A stretch of DNA of 64,000 nt from Salinicoccus carnicancri Crm (GCF_000330705.1 NZ_ANAM01000008.1:124001-188000), one strand, 5' to 3'; positions 54,303-64,000 are shown, counted from the first letter of the stretch. Numbers and translations are program-made. Notes: generated by a model from the letters alone, not told the origin.

Positions 54303-56071
54303 TATTTTTTGCCACTCCCTTCACTCTTTTTGGAGTAGTCACGCTTACGCGGCGGTATCAGACTGACATCAACATCCTGATAGTCGAAGCGCGGCGCCTG
54401 GTCTGCACCTTCGAAATGTGCCATTGTCGTCTTGAGCCATTCATCGTCATTACGTTCTGGGAATTCCGGTTTATAGTGTGCACCGCGGGATTCATTTCTG
54501 TTATACGCACCAATCGTAATAACACGTGCCAATACGAGCATATTCCAAAGCTGACGGGTGAAGAATGCCGCCTGGTTACTCCATTTTTTCGTATCGTTGA
54601 TGTTAATGCGCTTATATCTTTCCATGAGTTCGACAATCCGTTTGTCGGTTTCAAGAAGCTTGTCGTTATGGCGGACAACAGTGACATTGTCTGTCATGAT
54701 TTCACCGAGCTCCTTGTGGATGACGTAGGCGTTCTCCTCGCCCTCCATGGACAGGATGTTGTCGAATTTTTCCTGCTCTGTGTCACGGTGTTTCTCATAG
54801 ACGGCCTCGTCGATGTCTTCATATGATTTATCCAGTGCTCTCACATATTCGATCGCATTCGGTCCTGCAACGTGTCCGCCGTAGATTGCCGACAACAGTG
54901 AGTTTGCACCGAGCCTGTTGCCTCCGTGCTGTGAATAATCGCATTCACCGGCAGCAAACAGCCCTGGAACTGAAGTCATCTGATCATAGTCCACCCAAAG
55001 GCCGCCCATTGAATAGTGCACTGCCGGGAAGATTTTCATCGGAACTTTGCGTGGGTCGTCACCTGTGAATTTTTCATATATTTCGATGATTCCACCAAGC
55101 TTGACATCCAGTTCATGAGGGTCTTTATGTGACAGGTCGAGGTATACCATGTTCTCTCCGTTGATGCCGAGTTTCTGATTCACACAGACATCGAAGATTT
55201 CACGGGTGGCAACATCCCTTGGAACGAGGTTGCCGTAATCCGGATATTTCTCCTCGAGGAAGTACCATGGTTTACCGTCCTTATAAGTCCAGATACGTCC
55301 GCCTTCACCGCGGGCAGACTCACTCATCAGTCTGAGCTTATCATCTCCCGGTATTGCCGTCGGATGGATCTGGATGAACTCACCATTGGCATAGACAGCG
55401 CCCTGCTGGTACACGACGGATGCGGCAGAACCGGTATTGATCATTGAGTTTGTGGACTTGCCGAAGATGATGCCGGGCCCGCCGGTTGCCATGATGACAG
55501 CATCTGATTTGAATGTTCTGATTTCGGAGGATGTGATTTCCTGTGCTGTAATTCCGCGTGCACGTCCTTCATCGTCGATGACGGCACCCAGGAATTCCCA
55601 CCCTTCATATTTGTTGACAAGACCGTCAACTTCATAACTTCTGACCTGCTCATCCAGGGCGTATAGAAGCTGCTGCCCGGTTGTCGCACCGGCGAATGCC
55701 GTTCTGTGATGCAGTGTTCCGCCGAAACGTCTGAAATCAAGCAGTCCTTCCGGTGTCCTGTTGAACATGACACCCATGCGGTCGAGCAGATGTATGATCT
55801 TAGGCGCTGCTTCCGTCATCGCCTTGACCGGCGGCTGATTGGCAAGGAAATCACCTCCGTAGACCGTATCATCAAAGTGAATTGCAGGTGAGTCACCTTC
55901 ACCTTTCGTGTTCACCGCACCATTGATCCCACCCTGGGCGCATACAGAGTGAGAACGTTTTACAGGCACAATTGAGAATAGATCGACTTCCGCTCCTGTC
56001 TCCGCTGCCTTTATCGTTGCCATCAGTCCGGCAAGACCGCCTCCGACAACGATGATTTTATCATTAGCCAT
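54302..56071 (-). CDS. sdhA: Succinate dehydrogenase flavoprotein subunit
   Basis: 589 residues. Dinucleotide-binding VVGGGLAGLMATIKAAE, flavin and substrate sites SVCAQGGINGAVNTKGEGDSP, HHRTAFAGATTGQQLL, ESARGEGGRIW and HGGNRLGANSLL. Oxidises succinate to fumarate in the TCA cycle. The ATG at 56071 (MANDKIIVVGG) is preferred. Confidence 0.97.
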   Translation of the reverse strand: MANDKIIVVGGGLAGLMATIKAAETGAEVDLFSIVPVKRSHSVCAQGGINGAVNTKGEGDSPAIHFDDTVYGGDFLANQPPVKAMTEAAPKIIHLLDRMGVMFNRTPEGLLDFRRFGGTLHHRTAFAGATTGQQLLYALDEQVRSYEVDGLVNKYEGWEFLGAVIDDEGRARGITAQEITSSEIRTFKSDAVIMATGGPGIIFGKSTNSMINTGSAASVVYQQGAVYANGEFIQIHPTAIPGDDKLRLMSESARGEGGRIWTYKDGKPWYFLEEKYPDYGNLVPRDVATREIFDVCVNQKLGINGENMVYLDLSHKDPHELDVKLGGIIEIYEKFTGDDPRKVPMKIFPAVHYSMGGLWVDYDQMTSVPGLFAAGECDYSQHGGNRLGANSLLSAIYGGHVAGPNAIEYVRALDKSYEDIDEAVYEKHRDTEQEKFDNILSMEGEENAYVIHKELGEIMTDNVTVVRHNDKLLETDKRIVELMERYKRININDTKKWSNQAAFFTRQLWNMLVLARVITIGAYNRNESRGAHYKPEFPERNDDEWLKTTMAHFEGADQAPRFDYQDVDVSLIPPRKRDYSKKSEGSGKK

Positions 56072-56087
56072 TATTTCCACTCCTTAA

Positions 56088-56714
56088 TTAGATAAATGCC
56101 AGTATAGCCTGCACACCGATGAAGCTGACCACTACGAAAACTGCCATGGATACATAGCTCATGATGCGCTGGGATCTGTCTGATTGCGTAAAGCCCCATG
56201 TGATCATGAACGCCCACAGACCGTTGGCAAAGTGGTATACAGTCGCTATGATACCGATGATGTAGAACACAAGCCATAGCGGATTGACCACAATCTGATG
56301 CACCATATCAAAATCCAGATCAGCTCCGAAGAAGACCTGTACACGTGTCTGGTAGACGTGGATGGCAATGAAAATAAAGGCGATGACGCCGCTTATCCTC
56401 TGAAGCAGGAACATCCAGTTTCTGTATGTACTATGCCAGCCGTAGCCTTTTCCTCCGATGTTATACTTGGCAGTGAACGCAATGTAGATGCCGTATATAC
56501 CATGGAATAGAATCGGAATGTAAATTATGAAAATCTCCAAAAAAATAACAAATGGCAGATTGGCCATGAAACCTGCCGCTGCGTTGAACGCCTCTTCACT
56601 TCTTGTTGCACTGTGGTTGACCAGCAAGTGCTGGATGAGGAATACACCCAGTGGAATTACTCCCAGCAAAGAATGAAGACGTCTTACAGCAAAACTTGAA
56701 TCTTGTTTTGACAC
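56088..56714 (-). CDS. sdhC: Succinate dehydrogenase cytochrome b558 subunit
   Basis: 208 residues, five membrane helices. Bacillus-type diheme b558: histidines in RRLHSLLGVIPLGVFLIQHLLVN, FIAIHVYQT and ATVYHFANGLW are the likely haem ligands. It anchors SdhAB and passes electrons to menaquinone. GTG start at 56714 with GGGGGG upstream. First gene of sdhCAB. Confidence 0.95.
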   Translation of the reverse strand: MSKQDSSFAVRRLHSLLGVIPLGVFLIQHLLVNHSATRSEEAFNAAAGFMANLPFVIFLEIFIIYIPILFHGIYGIYIAFTAKYNIGGKGYGWHSTYRNWMFLLQRISGVIAFIFIAIHVYQTRVQVFFGADLDFDMVHQIVVNPLWLVFYIIGIIATVYHFANGLWAFMITWGFTQSDRSQRIMSYVSMAVFVVVSFIGVQAILAFI

Positions 56715-56759
56715 TCGAATTCCCCCCTAACTATCCATTATAGATGGTTTCACAATCTC

Positions 56760-56788
56760 ATTTTACTCCTCGCATATATATAAATCAA
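56760..56788 (-). promoter_or_regulatory. Promoter of sdhCAB
   Basis: Minus strand TTGATT (56788-56783), 17-base spacer, TAAAAT (56765-56760); leader of about 40 bases to the GTG. Confidence 0.6.
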
Positions 56789-56861
56789 GGAGACATGACA
56801 TGTTAGGGGAAAGAATTGTTTAATTTTAAACAGTAATTGTCAAAAAAATGAAAACGCATCC

Positions 56862-58631
56862 TCATGATTTGATTTTTTCCAGTATCCTTTCCGCTATCGG
56901 AGCCGGGATTCCGATGTCTGTAAACGAACCGACATCTTTCTCTTTCATCCGCTTTATAGAACCGAAGTGGCTCAGAAGCTTCTGCTTGCGCCTGGGACCG
57001 ACTCCCTTGATGTCATCAAGCACAGAAGTGACCGAAGTCTTACTTCTTGTATTTCTGTGGAAGCTGATGGCAAACCTGTGTACTTCATCCTGGATCCTCT
57101 GGAGCAGATAGAATTCCTGGGAATTCTTCTTCATCGGCACAATTTCGGCAGCATCACCGTATAGCAGTTCCGCCGTCTTGTGCTTCTCGTTTTTGGCAAG
57201 CCCCGCAACCGGAATATCGAGCGACAGCTCGTCCATGAGGACCGATTTCACGGTATTCATATGGCCGATTCCGCCGTCGACGATAATCAGATCAGGCAGA
57301 GGCAGGTGCTCTTTCAGGACACGCGTGTATCTTCTTCTGGCCGCCTCAGCCATTGAAGCATAGTCATCCGGGCCATCAACCGTCCTGATCTTGTATTTCC
57401 GGTAGTCCTTCTTGCTCGGTTTGCCGTCTATGAACGACACCATGACACTTACCGGGTCCACACCCTGGATGTTTGAGTTGTCGAATGCTTCGATCCGTAT
57501 CGGCGTCTCGATGTTCAGTATCCCGCCAAGACTTTCTATTGCGCCGATTGTCCGTGCTTCATCCTTCTCTATGATTTCAAATTTGTTCTTCAGTGCAATT
57601 TCGGCGTTCTTATTGGCAAGCTCAACCATTTCCTTCTTCTGCCCCCGCTTCGGCTGTACTACATCAACCGGCAGGTATTCATCTATAATTTCCCTGTCCA
57701 GCCCCTCTGTTATATGCACCTCTTTGGGGAGAAGATTGGATTTCAGATCATAGAACTGTGCAATATAACGGTAGAATTCCTCCTGGATCTCATCCTGGAC
57801 CGGAAACATCTCCGCTTTCTTCTCAATCAGATTGCCGTTTCTGACGAGCAGCACCGAAATCGCCATCCACCCTTTCGACACACTGAAACCGAAGCAATCG
57901 CGCGCCGTCATATCCTTGGACATCATCTTCTGCTTGTTCATTGTGGCATCGACATGCCCGATCAGATCACGGTACTCCTTCGCCTTTTCAAACTCAAGGT
58001 CCTCCGACGCCTTTTGCATCTTCTCTTTAAGCTCTCCAACAATCTGTTTTGTATCCCCGTTCAGAAACCGGGTGATGCCGTCGATCATCTCTTTATACTG
58101 CGCCTGGGTCACATCATATACACAGGGACCCAGGCACTGTCCGATGTGATAATAGAGGCAAAGCTTGTCAGGCATCGTATTGCATTTTCTGAGCGGATAT
58201 ATCCTGTCCAGCAGCTTTTTCGTCTCGTGGGCGCTGTATGCATTCGGATACGGACCGAAATATGTTCCTGTCTTCGGCTTTACCGTACGTGTAACGATAA
58301 GCCGTGGATGTTCTTCCTTCGTTATCTTTATGAAAGGGTAGCTTTTGTCATCTTTCAGAAGTATGTTGTATCTCGGATAATGTTTTTTTATCAGATTGAG
58401 TTCAAGCAGGAGCGACTCCACTTCGGAATTGGTCACGATGAAATCGAAATCGGTGATCTCCGCCACCAGCCTCATCGTCTTTTCATCATGGGCACCGGAA
58501 AAATAGGACTTCACACGGTTGCGGAGATTTTTCGCCTTCCCCACATATATCACTATGCCGTGCCTGTCTTTCATGAGGTAGCAGCCGGGCTCTGATGGCA
58601 GCACTGACAATTTTAGTTTAATATCCTCCAT
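56862..58631 (-). CDS. uvrC: Excinuclease ABC subunit C
   Basis: 589 residues. GIY-YIG nuclease domain ([25 protein letters not shown]), UVR motif near 195-230 ([26 protein letters not shown]), RNase H-like nuclease domain ([19 protein letters not shown]) and C-terminal helix-hairpin-helix. Makes both incisions in nucleotide excision repair. Neighbour order trxA-uvrC-sdhCAB is typical of staphylococci. Confidence 0.97.
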   Translation of the reverse strand: MEDIKLKLSVLPSEPGCYLMKDRHGIVIYVGKAKNLRNRVKSYFSGAHDEKTMRLVAEITDFDFIVTNSEVESLLLELNLIKKHYPRYNILLKDDKSYPFIKITKEEHPRLIVTRTVKPKTGTYFGPYPNAYSAHETKKLLDRIYPLRKCNTMPDKLCLYYHIGQCLGPCVYDVTQAQYKEMIDGITRFLNGDTKQIVGELKEKMQKASEDLEFEKAKEYRDLIGHVDATMNKQKMMSKDMTARDCFGFSVSKGWMAISVLLVRNGNLIEKKAEMFPVQDEIQEEFYRYIAQFYDLKSNLLPKEVHITEGLDREIIDEYLPVDVVQPKRGQKKEMVELANKNAEIALKNKFEIIEKDEARTIGAIESLGGILNIETPIRIEAFDNSNIQGVDPVSVMVSFIDGKPSKKDYRKYKIRTVDGPDDYASMAEAARRRYTRVLKEHLPLPDLIIVDGGIGHMNTVKSVLMDELSLDIPVAGLAKNEKHKTAELLYGDAAEIVPMKKNSQEFYLLQRIQDEVHRFAISFHRNTRSKTSVTSVLDDIKGVGPRRKQKLLSHFGSIKRMKEKDVGSFTDIGIPAPIAERILEKIKS

Positions 58632-58657
58632 ATTAACCCCTCATATTCCCTCTTAAT

Positions 58658-58682
58658 AAAAAAAGCCGCCTGTCCGGCGGCA
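58658..58682 (-). terminator. Terminator of trxA
   Basis: GCCGCC and GGCGGC around a five-base loop, followed by seven T on the minus strand. Confidence 0.9.
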
Positions 58683-58691
58683 TATCAATAA

Positions 58692-59006
58692 TCATGCATG
58701 CTTGTCGATCAATGCAACAAGCTGTTCTTTCGGCTGGAAGCCGACAACTTTATCAACCGGCTGTCCGTCTTTGAACAGAATGAGCGTCGGAATGCTCATA
58801 ACTTCGTATTCACTCGCAGTCGCCTGGTTATCATCAACATTCAATTTTGCGATGTCCGCCTTGCCTTCGACATCAGTTGCCACCTCTTCAAGTACAGGAG
58901 CAATCATCTTGCATGGTCCGCACCAAGGCGCCCAGAAGTCTACCAATTTAAGGCCGCTGCCTACTTCATCTTTAAAATTCTGATCATTCACTTCATATAT
59001 AGCCAT
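58692..59006 (-). CDS. trxA: Thioredoxin
   Basis: 104 residues, active site Trp28-Cys29-Gly-Pro-Cys32, cis-proline in SIPTLILF. Ribosome site GGAGG before the ATG at 59006; longer frames are not thioredoxin-like. General disulfide reductase supplying ribonucleotide reductase and other enzymes. Confidence 0.97.
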   Translation of the reverse strand: MAIYEVNDQNFKDEVGSGLKLVDFWAPWCGPCKMIAPVLEEVATDVEGKADIAKLNVDDNQATASEYEVMSIPTLILFKDGQPVDKVVGFQPKEQLVALIDKHA

Positions 59007-59079
59007 TGCACTTACCTCCATTTTGTCGATTATGTTTCTCATTATAGCATGATGTTGCAAAAGGGCTCAATGGAATTGC

Positions 59080-59178
59080 TTAGGCGAACACGAACAGATA
59101 CATTATGCCGCCGAGAAACATTACAATCCCTGCTCCGATCATCACTTTCGCCAGTTTATACATATCGAAATTATCCAT
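59080..59178 (-). CDS. 32-residue single-span membrane protein
   Basis: ATG 59178 to TAA 59082-59080, with TAGGTG seven bases before the start. MDNFDMYKLAKVM is followed by one hydrophobic helix (IGAGIVMFLGGIMYLFVFA) that runs to the end. It begins eight bases after the mutS2 stop and is probably in the same transcript. I do not recognise it, but the ribosome site, the clean membrane segment and its conserved-looking operon position favour a real gene. Confidence 0.6.
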   Translation of the reverse strand: MDNFDMYKLAKVMIGAGIVMFLGGIMYLFVFA

Positions 59179-59186
59179 GTCATCAC

Positions 59187-61517
59187 CTACTTCATTTCAA
59201 CTACTGTCACACCAAAGCCTCCCTCATTCGGCATGCCGCCTCTGAACGATTTGACTCTGGGGTGGGCTCTGAGGAACTGCTGTACTCCTTTTTGGAGCGC
59301 CCCGGTCCCTTTGCCATGAATGATTTCCACTTCATTATAGTTGGATAGAAGGACCTGGTCCAGATATCTGTCCAGTTTATTCAAAGCTTCCTCATAGCGT
59401 TCCCCACGAAGATCAAGCTCCCTTTTGACAGGTGACCTGCCTACCCGTCTCGGAACGGGTTGCTCCTTTTTCTGTTTTTTGCGCTTTTTCAGTTCATCAA
59501 GGCCGACTTTCATCTTGATGATGCCCATCTGCACAGTGGCTTCCTCACCTTCCACAGCAAGAACTTCACCTTTTTGGCCATATGAGAGCACATCGACCTC
59601 GTCTCCCGCCTGGATCTTTTCTTTTTCAGCAGCGCGTTCTTTGCGCCTGATCTCCTCCTGATGGTAGCTGTCTGTGAGCGCCTTCTTCTGTTCAATCATT
59701 TCATGCTCCTGAATGTCCTGCGCTCCCCGCTTCTTCATATCTTCGAGCGTGCGGATGACCTCCTCTGCACGGATTTCACTCTCTTTGATGATACGGTTGG
59801 CCGCCTCCCGTGCATTTTTCCTGAGTTTTTCCTTATATGCTTCAAAATCTTCCATATAATTCTTGAGATCCTTATGCACTGCCCTTGAATCCCTGAGGAG
59901 CTCCTCAGTCTCCTGCTCATTATCACGTGCGTTTCTCGTATGCTTTTCAAGTGCAGAGATCATGTCATTGACTTCCTGGGAATCGCGCCCGGCAAGTTCC
60001 CGGGCACGGGTGATGACATCATGGTTCAGACCGAGTTTATTCGATATTTCGAATGCGTTCGATTTGCCGGGGATGCCCATCAGCAGTCTGTACGTAGGCG
60101 ACAGTGTATTGACATCGAATTCTACACTCGCGTTTATGACGCCATCACGTGTATAACTGAATGATTTCAGCTGCGGATAGTGGGTGGTCGCAACGATGGT
60201 GGCATTTCTTGACAACAGATATTCAAGAATGCTGATGGCAAGAGCCGCCCCCTCCTCGGGATCCGTCCCCGCACCAAGTTCATCAAGCAGAACCAGGCTG
60301 TCTGCATCCGTCTCATCCAGTATTCCGGTGATGTTGGTCATATGGCTCGAGAACGTCGACAGTGACTGTTCAATGGACTGTTCATCTCCGATATCACTGT
60401 AAATTTTCGAGAAAATCCGGAGCCGGCTGCCGTCCCTCGCCGGCACCGGTATACCCGACTGTGCCATGAGCGCGCTGAGGCCGATCGTTTTGATGGTTAC
60501 AGTCTTACCGCCAGTGTTGGGACCCGTGATGATGACAGCATGCGTCTCCCCATCCATAACAATGTCATTCTTAACTGAAACATCCGCCGGAATGAGTGGA
60601 TGGAACGCTCCGGGAAGGTAGATGCCTCCGTTCGCTACTACCTCCGGTTTCGTGCCGCCCATTGCCGAACCGAACCTCGCCTTTGCGAATACCATATCGA
60701 TATGATGGAGCGCATCGTCAGTCATGGTAAGTTCTGAAGCCACTTCAGCTGCTTCCGCCGTCAACTGGTACAGGATGCGTTCGACTTCCGTCTCTTCCTC
60801 ATCTTTAAGGCTCTGTATCTGGTTAGTCATCTGCACGACGGCCATCGGCTCCATATAGACCGTCTGGCCACTTGAGGAAATGTCGTGGACGATGCCGTTG
60901 AAATCGCCCTGATGTTCTACTTTTACAGGCACGACGTACCGGTTGTTCCGCATTGTGATTATGCTGTCAGACAGCTTCTTCTGATTGCCTCCACGGATGA
61001 TTTCGTTCAGCCGGTCCCGGATCTTCCCTTCCTCGGAAGTGATTCTGGACCTGACCCTCAGGAGGGTTTCGGACGCATGGTCCAGCACACGGGAATCATC
61101 GACCGTCTCAGTGATCCGCCGGTACAGGAAATGGATGTCCGGGAGGCCGGTGATGTACACCGGTATATGGGTAAGTTCCACTCCGTCCTCCTCAAACTCA
61201 TCAAAAACTTTCGTCAGCATATTTTTCCGGTTCAGCATAGTACGGATATGATTGAATTCAGGCACACCGAGCATACTGCGGATTTCAGCACGTCTGACAT
61301 ATTGCTTTATATCCGTTATGCCGCCAAGTTCAATATTTCTATACCTCAGCATAGTGGAAGCATCATCCACTTCGCTGATCATCTGATCCACTTCAGCAAT
61401 CTCCGTGGAAATGATTGCAGGCGTGATCCGCTCTTTCGTCTTATTACTTTCAGCGTGTGCAGACAGCTGGGTTAGTATCTTGTCGAACTCCAGTGCATTT
61501 ATCGTTCTATCATTCAT
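59187..61517 (-). CDS. mutS2: Endonuclease MutS2
   Basis: 776 residues. MutS core and clamp, ATPase with Walker A GPNTGGKTVTIKT and Walker B LVLLDELGAGTDPEEGAAL, a long coiled-coil (about 520-630), and the C-terminal Smr nuclease domain (from about 700: ELDLRGERYEEALNKLDRYLD, then IHGKGTGALQKGVQQFL). MutS2 acts on recombination intermediates and, in Bacillus, on collided ribosomes. Starts 10 bases after polX. Confidence 0.96.
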   Translation of the reverse strand: MNDRTINALEFDKILTQLSAHAESNKTKERITPAIISTEIAEVDQMISEVDDASTMLRYRNIELGGITDIKQYVRRAEIRSMLGVPEFNHIRTMLNRKNMLTKVFDEFEEDGVELTHIPVYITGLPDIHFLYRRITETVDDSRVLDHASETLLRVRSRITSEEGKIRDRLNEIIRGGNQKKLSDSIITMRNNRYVVPVKVEHQGDFNGIVHDISSSGQTVYMEPMAVVQMTNQIQSLKDEEETEVERILYQLTAEAAEVASELTMTDDALHHIDMVFAKARFGSAMGGTKPEVVANGGIYLPGAFHPLIPADVSVKNDIVMDGETHAVIITGPNTGGKTVTIKTIGLSALMAQSGIPVPARDGSRLRIFSKIYSDIGDEQSIEQSLSTFSSHMTNITGILDETDADSLVLLDELGAGTDPEEGAALAISILEYLLSRNATIVATTHYPQLKSFSYTRDGVINASVEFDVNTLSPTYRLLMGIPGKSNAFEISNKLGLNHDVITRARELAGRDSQEVNDMISALEKHTRNARDNEQETEELLRDSRAVHKDLKNYMEDFEAYKEKLRKNAREAANRIIKESEIRAEEVIRTLEDMKKRGAQDIQEHEMIEQKKALTDSYHQEEIRRKERAAEKEKIQAGDEVDVLSYGQKGEVLAVEGEEATVQMGIIKMKVGLDELKKRKKQKKEQPVPRRVGRSPVKRELDLRGERYEEALNKLDRYLDQVLLSNYNEVEIIHGKGTGALQKGVQQFLRAHPRVKSFRGGMPNEGGFGVTVVEMK

Positions 61518-61527
61518 TTTAAAACCT

Positions 61528-63222
61528 CTATTTCCCTTTATTCACAAACTTCCTGAATGCGTCTCTTGAAAACGTATTGATGACATCCTCTTTTTGGATC
61601 AGGCCTTTTTGCAAAGTCGCCACACCATAGTTCATGAACTCGAGATGATCCGTATGGTGGGCATCCGTATTGACTGTGAGCTTCAGCCCCGAATGTCTGA
61701 TGATATCAGACGACAGGTCGAGTCTTCTCGGGTTCGCATTCACTTCGAGGACAGTGCCAGTGTCTTTCGCCATGCTGATCAGTTCAGGCATATTGACCGG
61801 GTAGCCTGCCCTCCGGCCGATCAGCCTTCCTGTCGGATGGGCGATATGACGGACGTGGGGGTTCTCGCATGCACTCCTCAGTCTGTGCATGATTTCATCT
61901 TCCGTCTGGGAGAAACTGGAATGGATGGCGGCGATGACATAATCCAATTCCGAGAGCAGATCATCCGAATAGTCCAGAGTGCCGTCTTTCAATATATCCA
62001 TTTCGGTTCCCGTGTATATATCAATTTCAGGATATTCATCCCTTAGTCCCTTTATCTCTTCGATCTGCCTGTACACCCTGTTTTCATACAGGCCGTTTGC
62101 AACACGGAGACTCTTGGAATGATCCGTTATGATCATATATTCATAACCTTTTGCAATGCAGGCCTCTATCATTTCACGTACCGAAAATGCTCCGTCGCTG
62201 TACACCGTATGCATATGGAGATCGCCTTTTATATCATCCATCGATACGATGCCTGATACATCAACCGCTGTCTCTTCACCGGTTTCCCGCATCGCCGGCG
62301 GGATGTACGGCAGACCGAAATGATCGAAGAATGCCGCTTCCGAGTCAAATGTTTTCACTCCGTCATCCGTTTGCACGCCGTACTCGCTGATCTTTTCACC
62401 ACGTGATTTTGCAATCTGGCGCATCTTCACATTGTGGTCTTTCGAGCCGGTGAAATGGTGGAGCGTTGTAAAATATTCATCTGCTGTGACAAAGCGGAAA
62501 TCCACATTGATTTCATCCATATCATCCTCTATGGTGACAGACAGTTTCTTTTCACCCTGTGCCACTGTATCTTTGATGAACGGTGATTCAAGGAACTTTT
62601 CTGTAAACTCTGCAGCATCAGTCACTTCTATTATATAGTCGAGGTCTCGGCTCGTCTCCTTGAAGCGTCTGCCGCTGCCGGCCACATCATATTTCCTGAC
62701 CGTATTCATGTTTTCCAGTACATCCTCAACCGCCGTCCGGAAAGAAATGATCCGTTCGATCGGATAACGTTCCGGACGGGTCAGGAGTTCATCAATGGCT
62801 TTTGAAATATTCTCTTCGGTTTTCGCACCAAACCCTGACAGGGCGCTCACCTCTTTATTCTCGCATGCCTCTTTCAGCTTCTCCATACTTGTGATGCCGA
62901 GTTCCTTGTGGATTTTTGCAATCTTCTTCGGACCAAGTGTCGGTATTTTCAGCATTCTCACCAGTCCTTCCGGCACCGAAGTCTTCAAACCGTCAAGCAC
63001 AGTGGACCTTCCCGCGTCCCTGTATTCCACTATGACTTCATTGACCCCTGTGCCGATGCCTTTGATTGCAGAGAAATCTTCTATTTCCGCAAGCGACCGC
63101 CCGTCTGCCTCGATGGCTGCTGCAGCCTTTCTGTACGCAGATACTTTGAACGGGTTCTCAAGGGAAAGCTCCATATAGGTCGCAATTGTTTCAAGTAATG
63201 CAATGATATCTTTTTTAGTCAT
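61528..63222 (-). CDS. polX: Family X DNA polymerase with PHP domain
   Basis: 564 residues. N-terminal helix-hairpin-helix pol X region (KVSAYRKAAAAIE, IPTLGPKKIAKIHKELG), palm with AGSGRRFKETSRDLDYII, and C-terminal PHP phosphoesterase (DLHMHTVYSDGAFSVREM, VIAAIHSSFSQ, TDAHH). Gap-filling and exonuclease repair enzyme. ATG 63222 with GGAGG. Operon zapA-cvpA-polX-mutS2. Confidence 0.95.
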   Translation of the reverse strand: MTKKDIIALLETIATYMELSLENPFKVSAYRKAAAAIEADGRSLAEIEDFSAIKGIGTGVNEVIVEYRDAGRSTVLDGLKTSVPEGLVRMLKIPTLGPKKIAKIHKELGITSMEKLKEACENKEVSALSGFGAKTEENISKAIDELLTRPERYPIERIISFRTAVEDVLENMNTVRKYDVAGSGRRFKETSRDLDYIIEVTDAAEFTEKFLESPFIKDTVAQGEKKLSVTIEDDMDEINVDFRFVTADEYFTTLHHFTGSKDHNVKMRQIAKSRGEKISEYGVQTDDGVKTFDSEAAFFDHFGLPYIPPAMRETGEETAVDVSGIVSMDDIKGDLHMHTVYSDGAFSVREMIEACIAKGYEYMIITDHSKSLRVANGLYENRVYRQIEEIKGLRDEYPEIDIYTGTEMDILKDGTLDYSDDLLSELDYVIAAIHSSFSQTEDEIMHRLRSACENPHVRHIAHPTGRLIGRRAGYPVNMPELISMAKDTGTVLEVNANPRRLDLSSDIIRHSGLKLTVNTDAHHTDHLEFMNYGVATLQKGLIQKEDVINTFSRDAFRKFVNKGK

Positions 63223-63231
63223 GACAGCCTC

Positions 63232-63260
63232 CAAAAAAAGAGCCATATCACTATGACTCT
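63232..63260 (-). terminator. Weak terminator between cvpA and polX
   Basis: AGAG-x-CATA / TATG-x-CTCT hairpin followed by seven T on the minus strand, between cvpA and polX. It may only attenuate. Confidence 0.55.
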
Positions 63261-63261
63261 G

Positions 63262-63783
63262 TTATAACCAATCTATAAATTTATCAGATAGTATGAATGT
63301 GTGTTCCATTATGAATGTCGCAAGCCAGGAATCACCGATCGCATTCTGGATGAATTCAAGCGGGATGATCGCAAGCATGAAGATGATCACAGTCAGAATA
63401 TAAATCATCTCGACCAGACCGAGCACCAGACCGGCGATTTCTCCCATATTGCCGAAAAAACTGATCTGCTGCAGATAGTCAAATGCACTGACAATGAGTT
63501 GGATCAGAATTTTGGACACTGCGAAAATGATGAAAAATGCCGTCATATCATAAAATGCATATTCAGCATTGGCAAGGTCCGGCAGCAGCGGATTATGAAT
63601 CGACTGTGCTGTTGAGGGATAGGGCATGACCATATCGAACCTTGCAGACAGTGTCTCGTAGTTCATGGCAGATATGATAATCGCAGAAATGGTCCCGACA
63701 AGATGCAGGAGCTGCAGAATGACTCCCCTTCTATAGCCGATGACCATACCGATCAATATAAGTATGAAAATTATTATCGACAT
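63262..63783 (-). CDS. cvpA: CvpA family membrane protein
   Basis: 173 residues, four membrane helices, with the CvpA opening (SIIIFILILIGMVIGYRRGVILQLLHLVGTISAIIIS). Named for colicin V production in E. coli; the role in Gram-positives is not defined. The ATG at 63783 overlaps the zapA stop. Conserved place between zapA and polX. Confidence 0.9.
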   Translation of the reverse strand: MSIIIFILILIGMVIGYRRGVILQLLHLVGTISAIIISAMNYETLSARFDMVMPYPSTAQSIHNPLLPDLANAEYAFYDMTAFFIIFAVSKILIQLIVSAFDYLQQISFFGNMGEIAGLVLGLVEMIYILTVIIFMLAIIPLEFIQNAIGDSWLATFIMEHTFILSDKFIDWL

Positions 63784-63787
63784 AGCA

Positions 63788-64000
63788 TCAATTATCCTTT
63801 TGTTCCAGTTCGCGGACTGCAGAATCATATTTTTCCTGAAGCTTTACGTAATCATCCATTACGTTCACTGCCGCCAGAACTGCTTTCCTTGTTGTATCAA
63901 GCCCCGCGTTCCTGACACCGATCTCCCTGATCTTCTCGTCGACGAGCCTCGCCACATATCTCATGTGTTCGGGGTTCTCCGCCCCCACCAACGTATACTG
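63788..64000 (-). CDS. zapA: Cell division protein ZapA (partial, start outside window)
   Basis: 71 residues are readable up to the window edge, and the frame stays open. EHMRYVARLVDEKIREI and NAGLDTTRKAVLAAVNVMDDYVKLQEKY are the ZapA dimer helix and coiled coil. It bundles FtsZ. The true start lies beyond base 64000, about 15-20 residues further by comparison with S. aureus. Confidence 0.9.
   Translation of the reverse strand, partial: QYTLVGAENPEHMRYVARLVDEKIREIGVRNAGLDTTRKAVLAAVNVMDDYVKLQEKYDSAVRELEQKDN

Noticed and set aside
56848-56862. A cre-like word (ATGAAAACGCATCCT) upstream of sdhCAB, overlapping the uvrC stop
   Set aside because: It fits only the loosest catabolite-responsive consensus; three positions differ from the stricter one, and it lies some 60 bases upstream of the likely promoter.

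Overview
The window looks like chromosome of a Gram-positive coccus in the family Staphylococcaceae, most likely an oxidase-positive, salt-tolerant relative of Staphylococcus (Salinicoccus or Jeotgalicoccus type). Reasons: femA and femB homologues very close to the staphylococcal proteins; the hemAXCDBL - engB - clpX - tig block; sdhCAB - uvrC - trxA - mutS2 - polX - cvpA - zapA in Bacillales order; valS-folC behind a T-box; TTG/GTG starts and strong Shine-Dalgarno sequences. A membrane-anchored cytochrome c, which Staphylococcus sensu stricto lacks, and a moderate G+C content by eye argue against Staphylococcus itself. The genus call is inference.

Layout. 1-2.7 kb: end of cvfB, pepF, a small membrane protein. 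2.7-5.8 kb: a gene-poor stretch, a lone serine resolvase with a res-like palindromic upstream region, and a BCCT osmolyte transporter. 5.8-10 kb: a membrane-anchored L7/L12-like mini-protein and three tandem FemABX aminoacyltransferases. 10-17.8 kb: a SatD-like regulator with a half-size DUF3307 membrane protein behind a duplicated palindromic operator, a LexA-boxed Y-family polymerase, a one-domain Spo0M, a CDF transporter, an LCP cell-wall ligase divergent from a DUF1002 secreted protein, and alsT. 17.8-26.6 kb: SOS-boxed parE-parC, plsY, aconitase with a CcpC/CcpE-type box. 26.8-34.7 kb: mscL, a YfcC carrier, T-box valS-folC, an AbrB-type permease and cytochrome c. 34.7-47 kb: the haem operon with a PerR-like box, engB, clpX, tig, a YsoA-like TPR protein, a Nudix protein and an acyltransferase. 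47-49.8 kb: an accessory island with ktrA, a tiny ORF, an Ltp-family (superinfection-exclusion type) lipoprotein, three decayed copies of one C-terminal gene fragment and two tRNA-Arg genes. 49.8-64 kb: a GNAT and a DCC protein, rdgB-yfcE, murI, a MarR regulator, sdhCAB, uvrC, trxA, a 32-aa membrane peptide, mutS2, polX, cvpA and the start-truncated zapA.

Functionally the window is mostly core housekeeping: cell wall (fem, LCP, murI), DNA topology and repair (parEC, uvrC, mutS2, polX, uvrX), haem, TCA cycle and respiration (acnA, sdhCAB, cytochrome c), and osmotic and ion control (BCCT, mscL, ktrA). The parts most worth a second look are the 47-49.8 kb island, the SatD operator repeats, and the parC/alsT junction, where a terminator hairpin, a promoter and the alsT ribosome-binding site are superimposed. 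I found no CRISPR array, prophage or complete insertion sequence.
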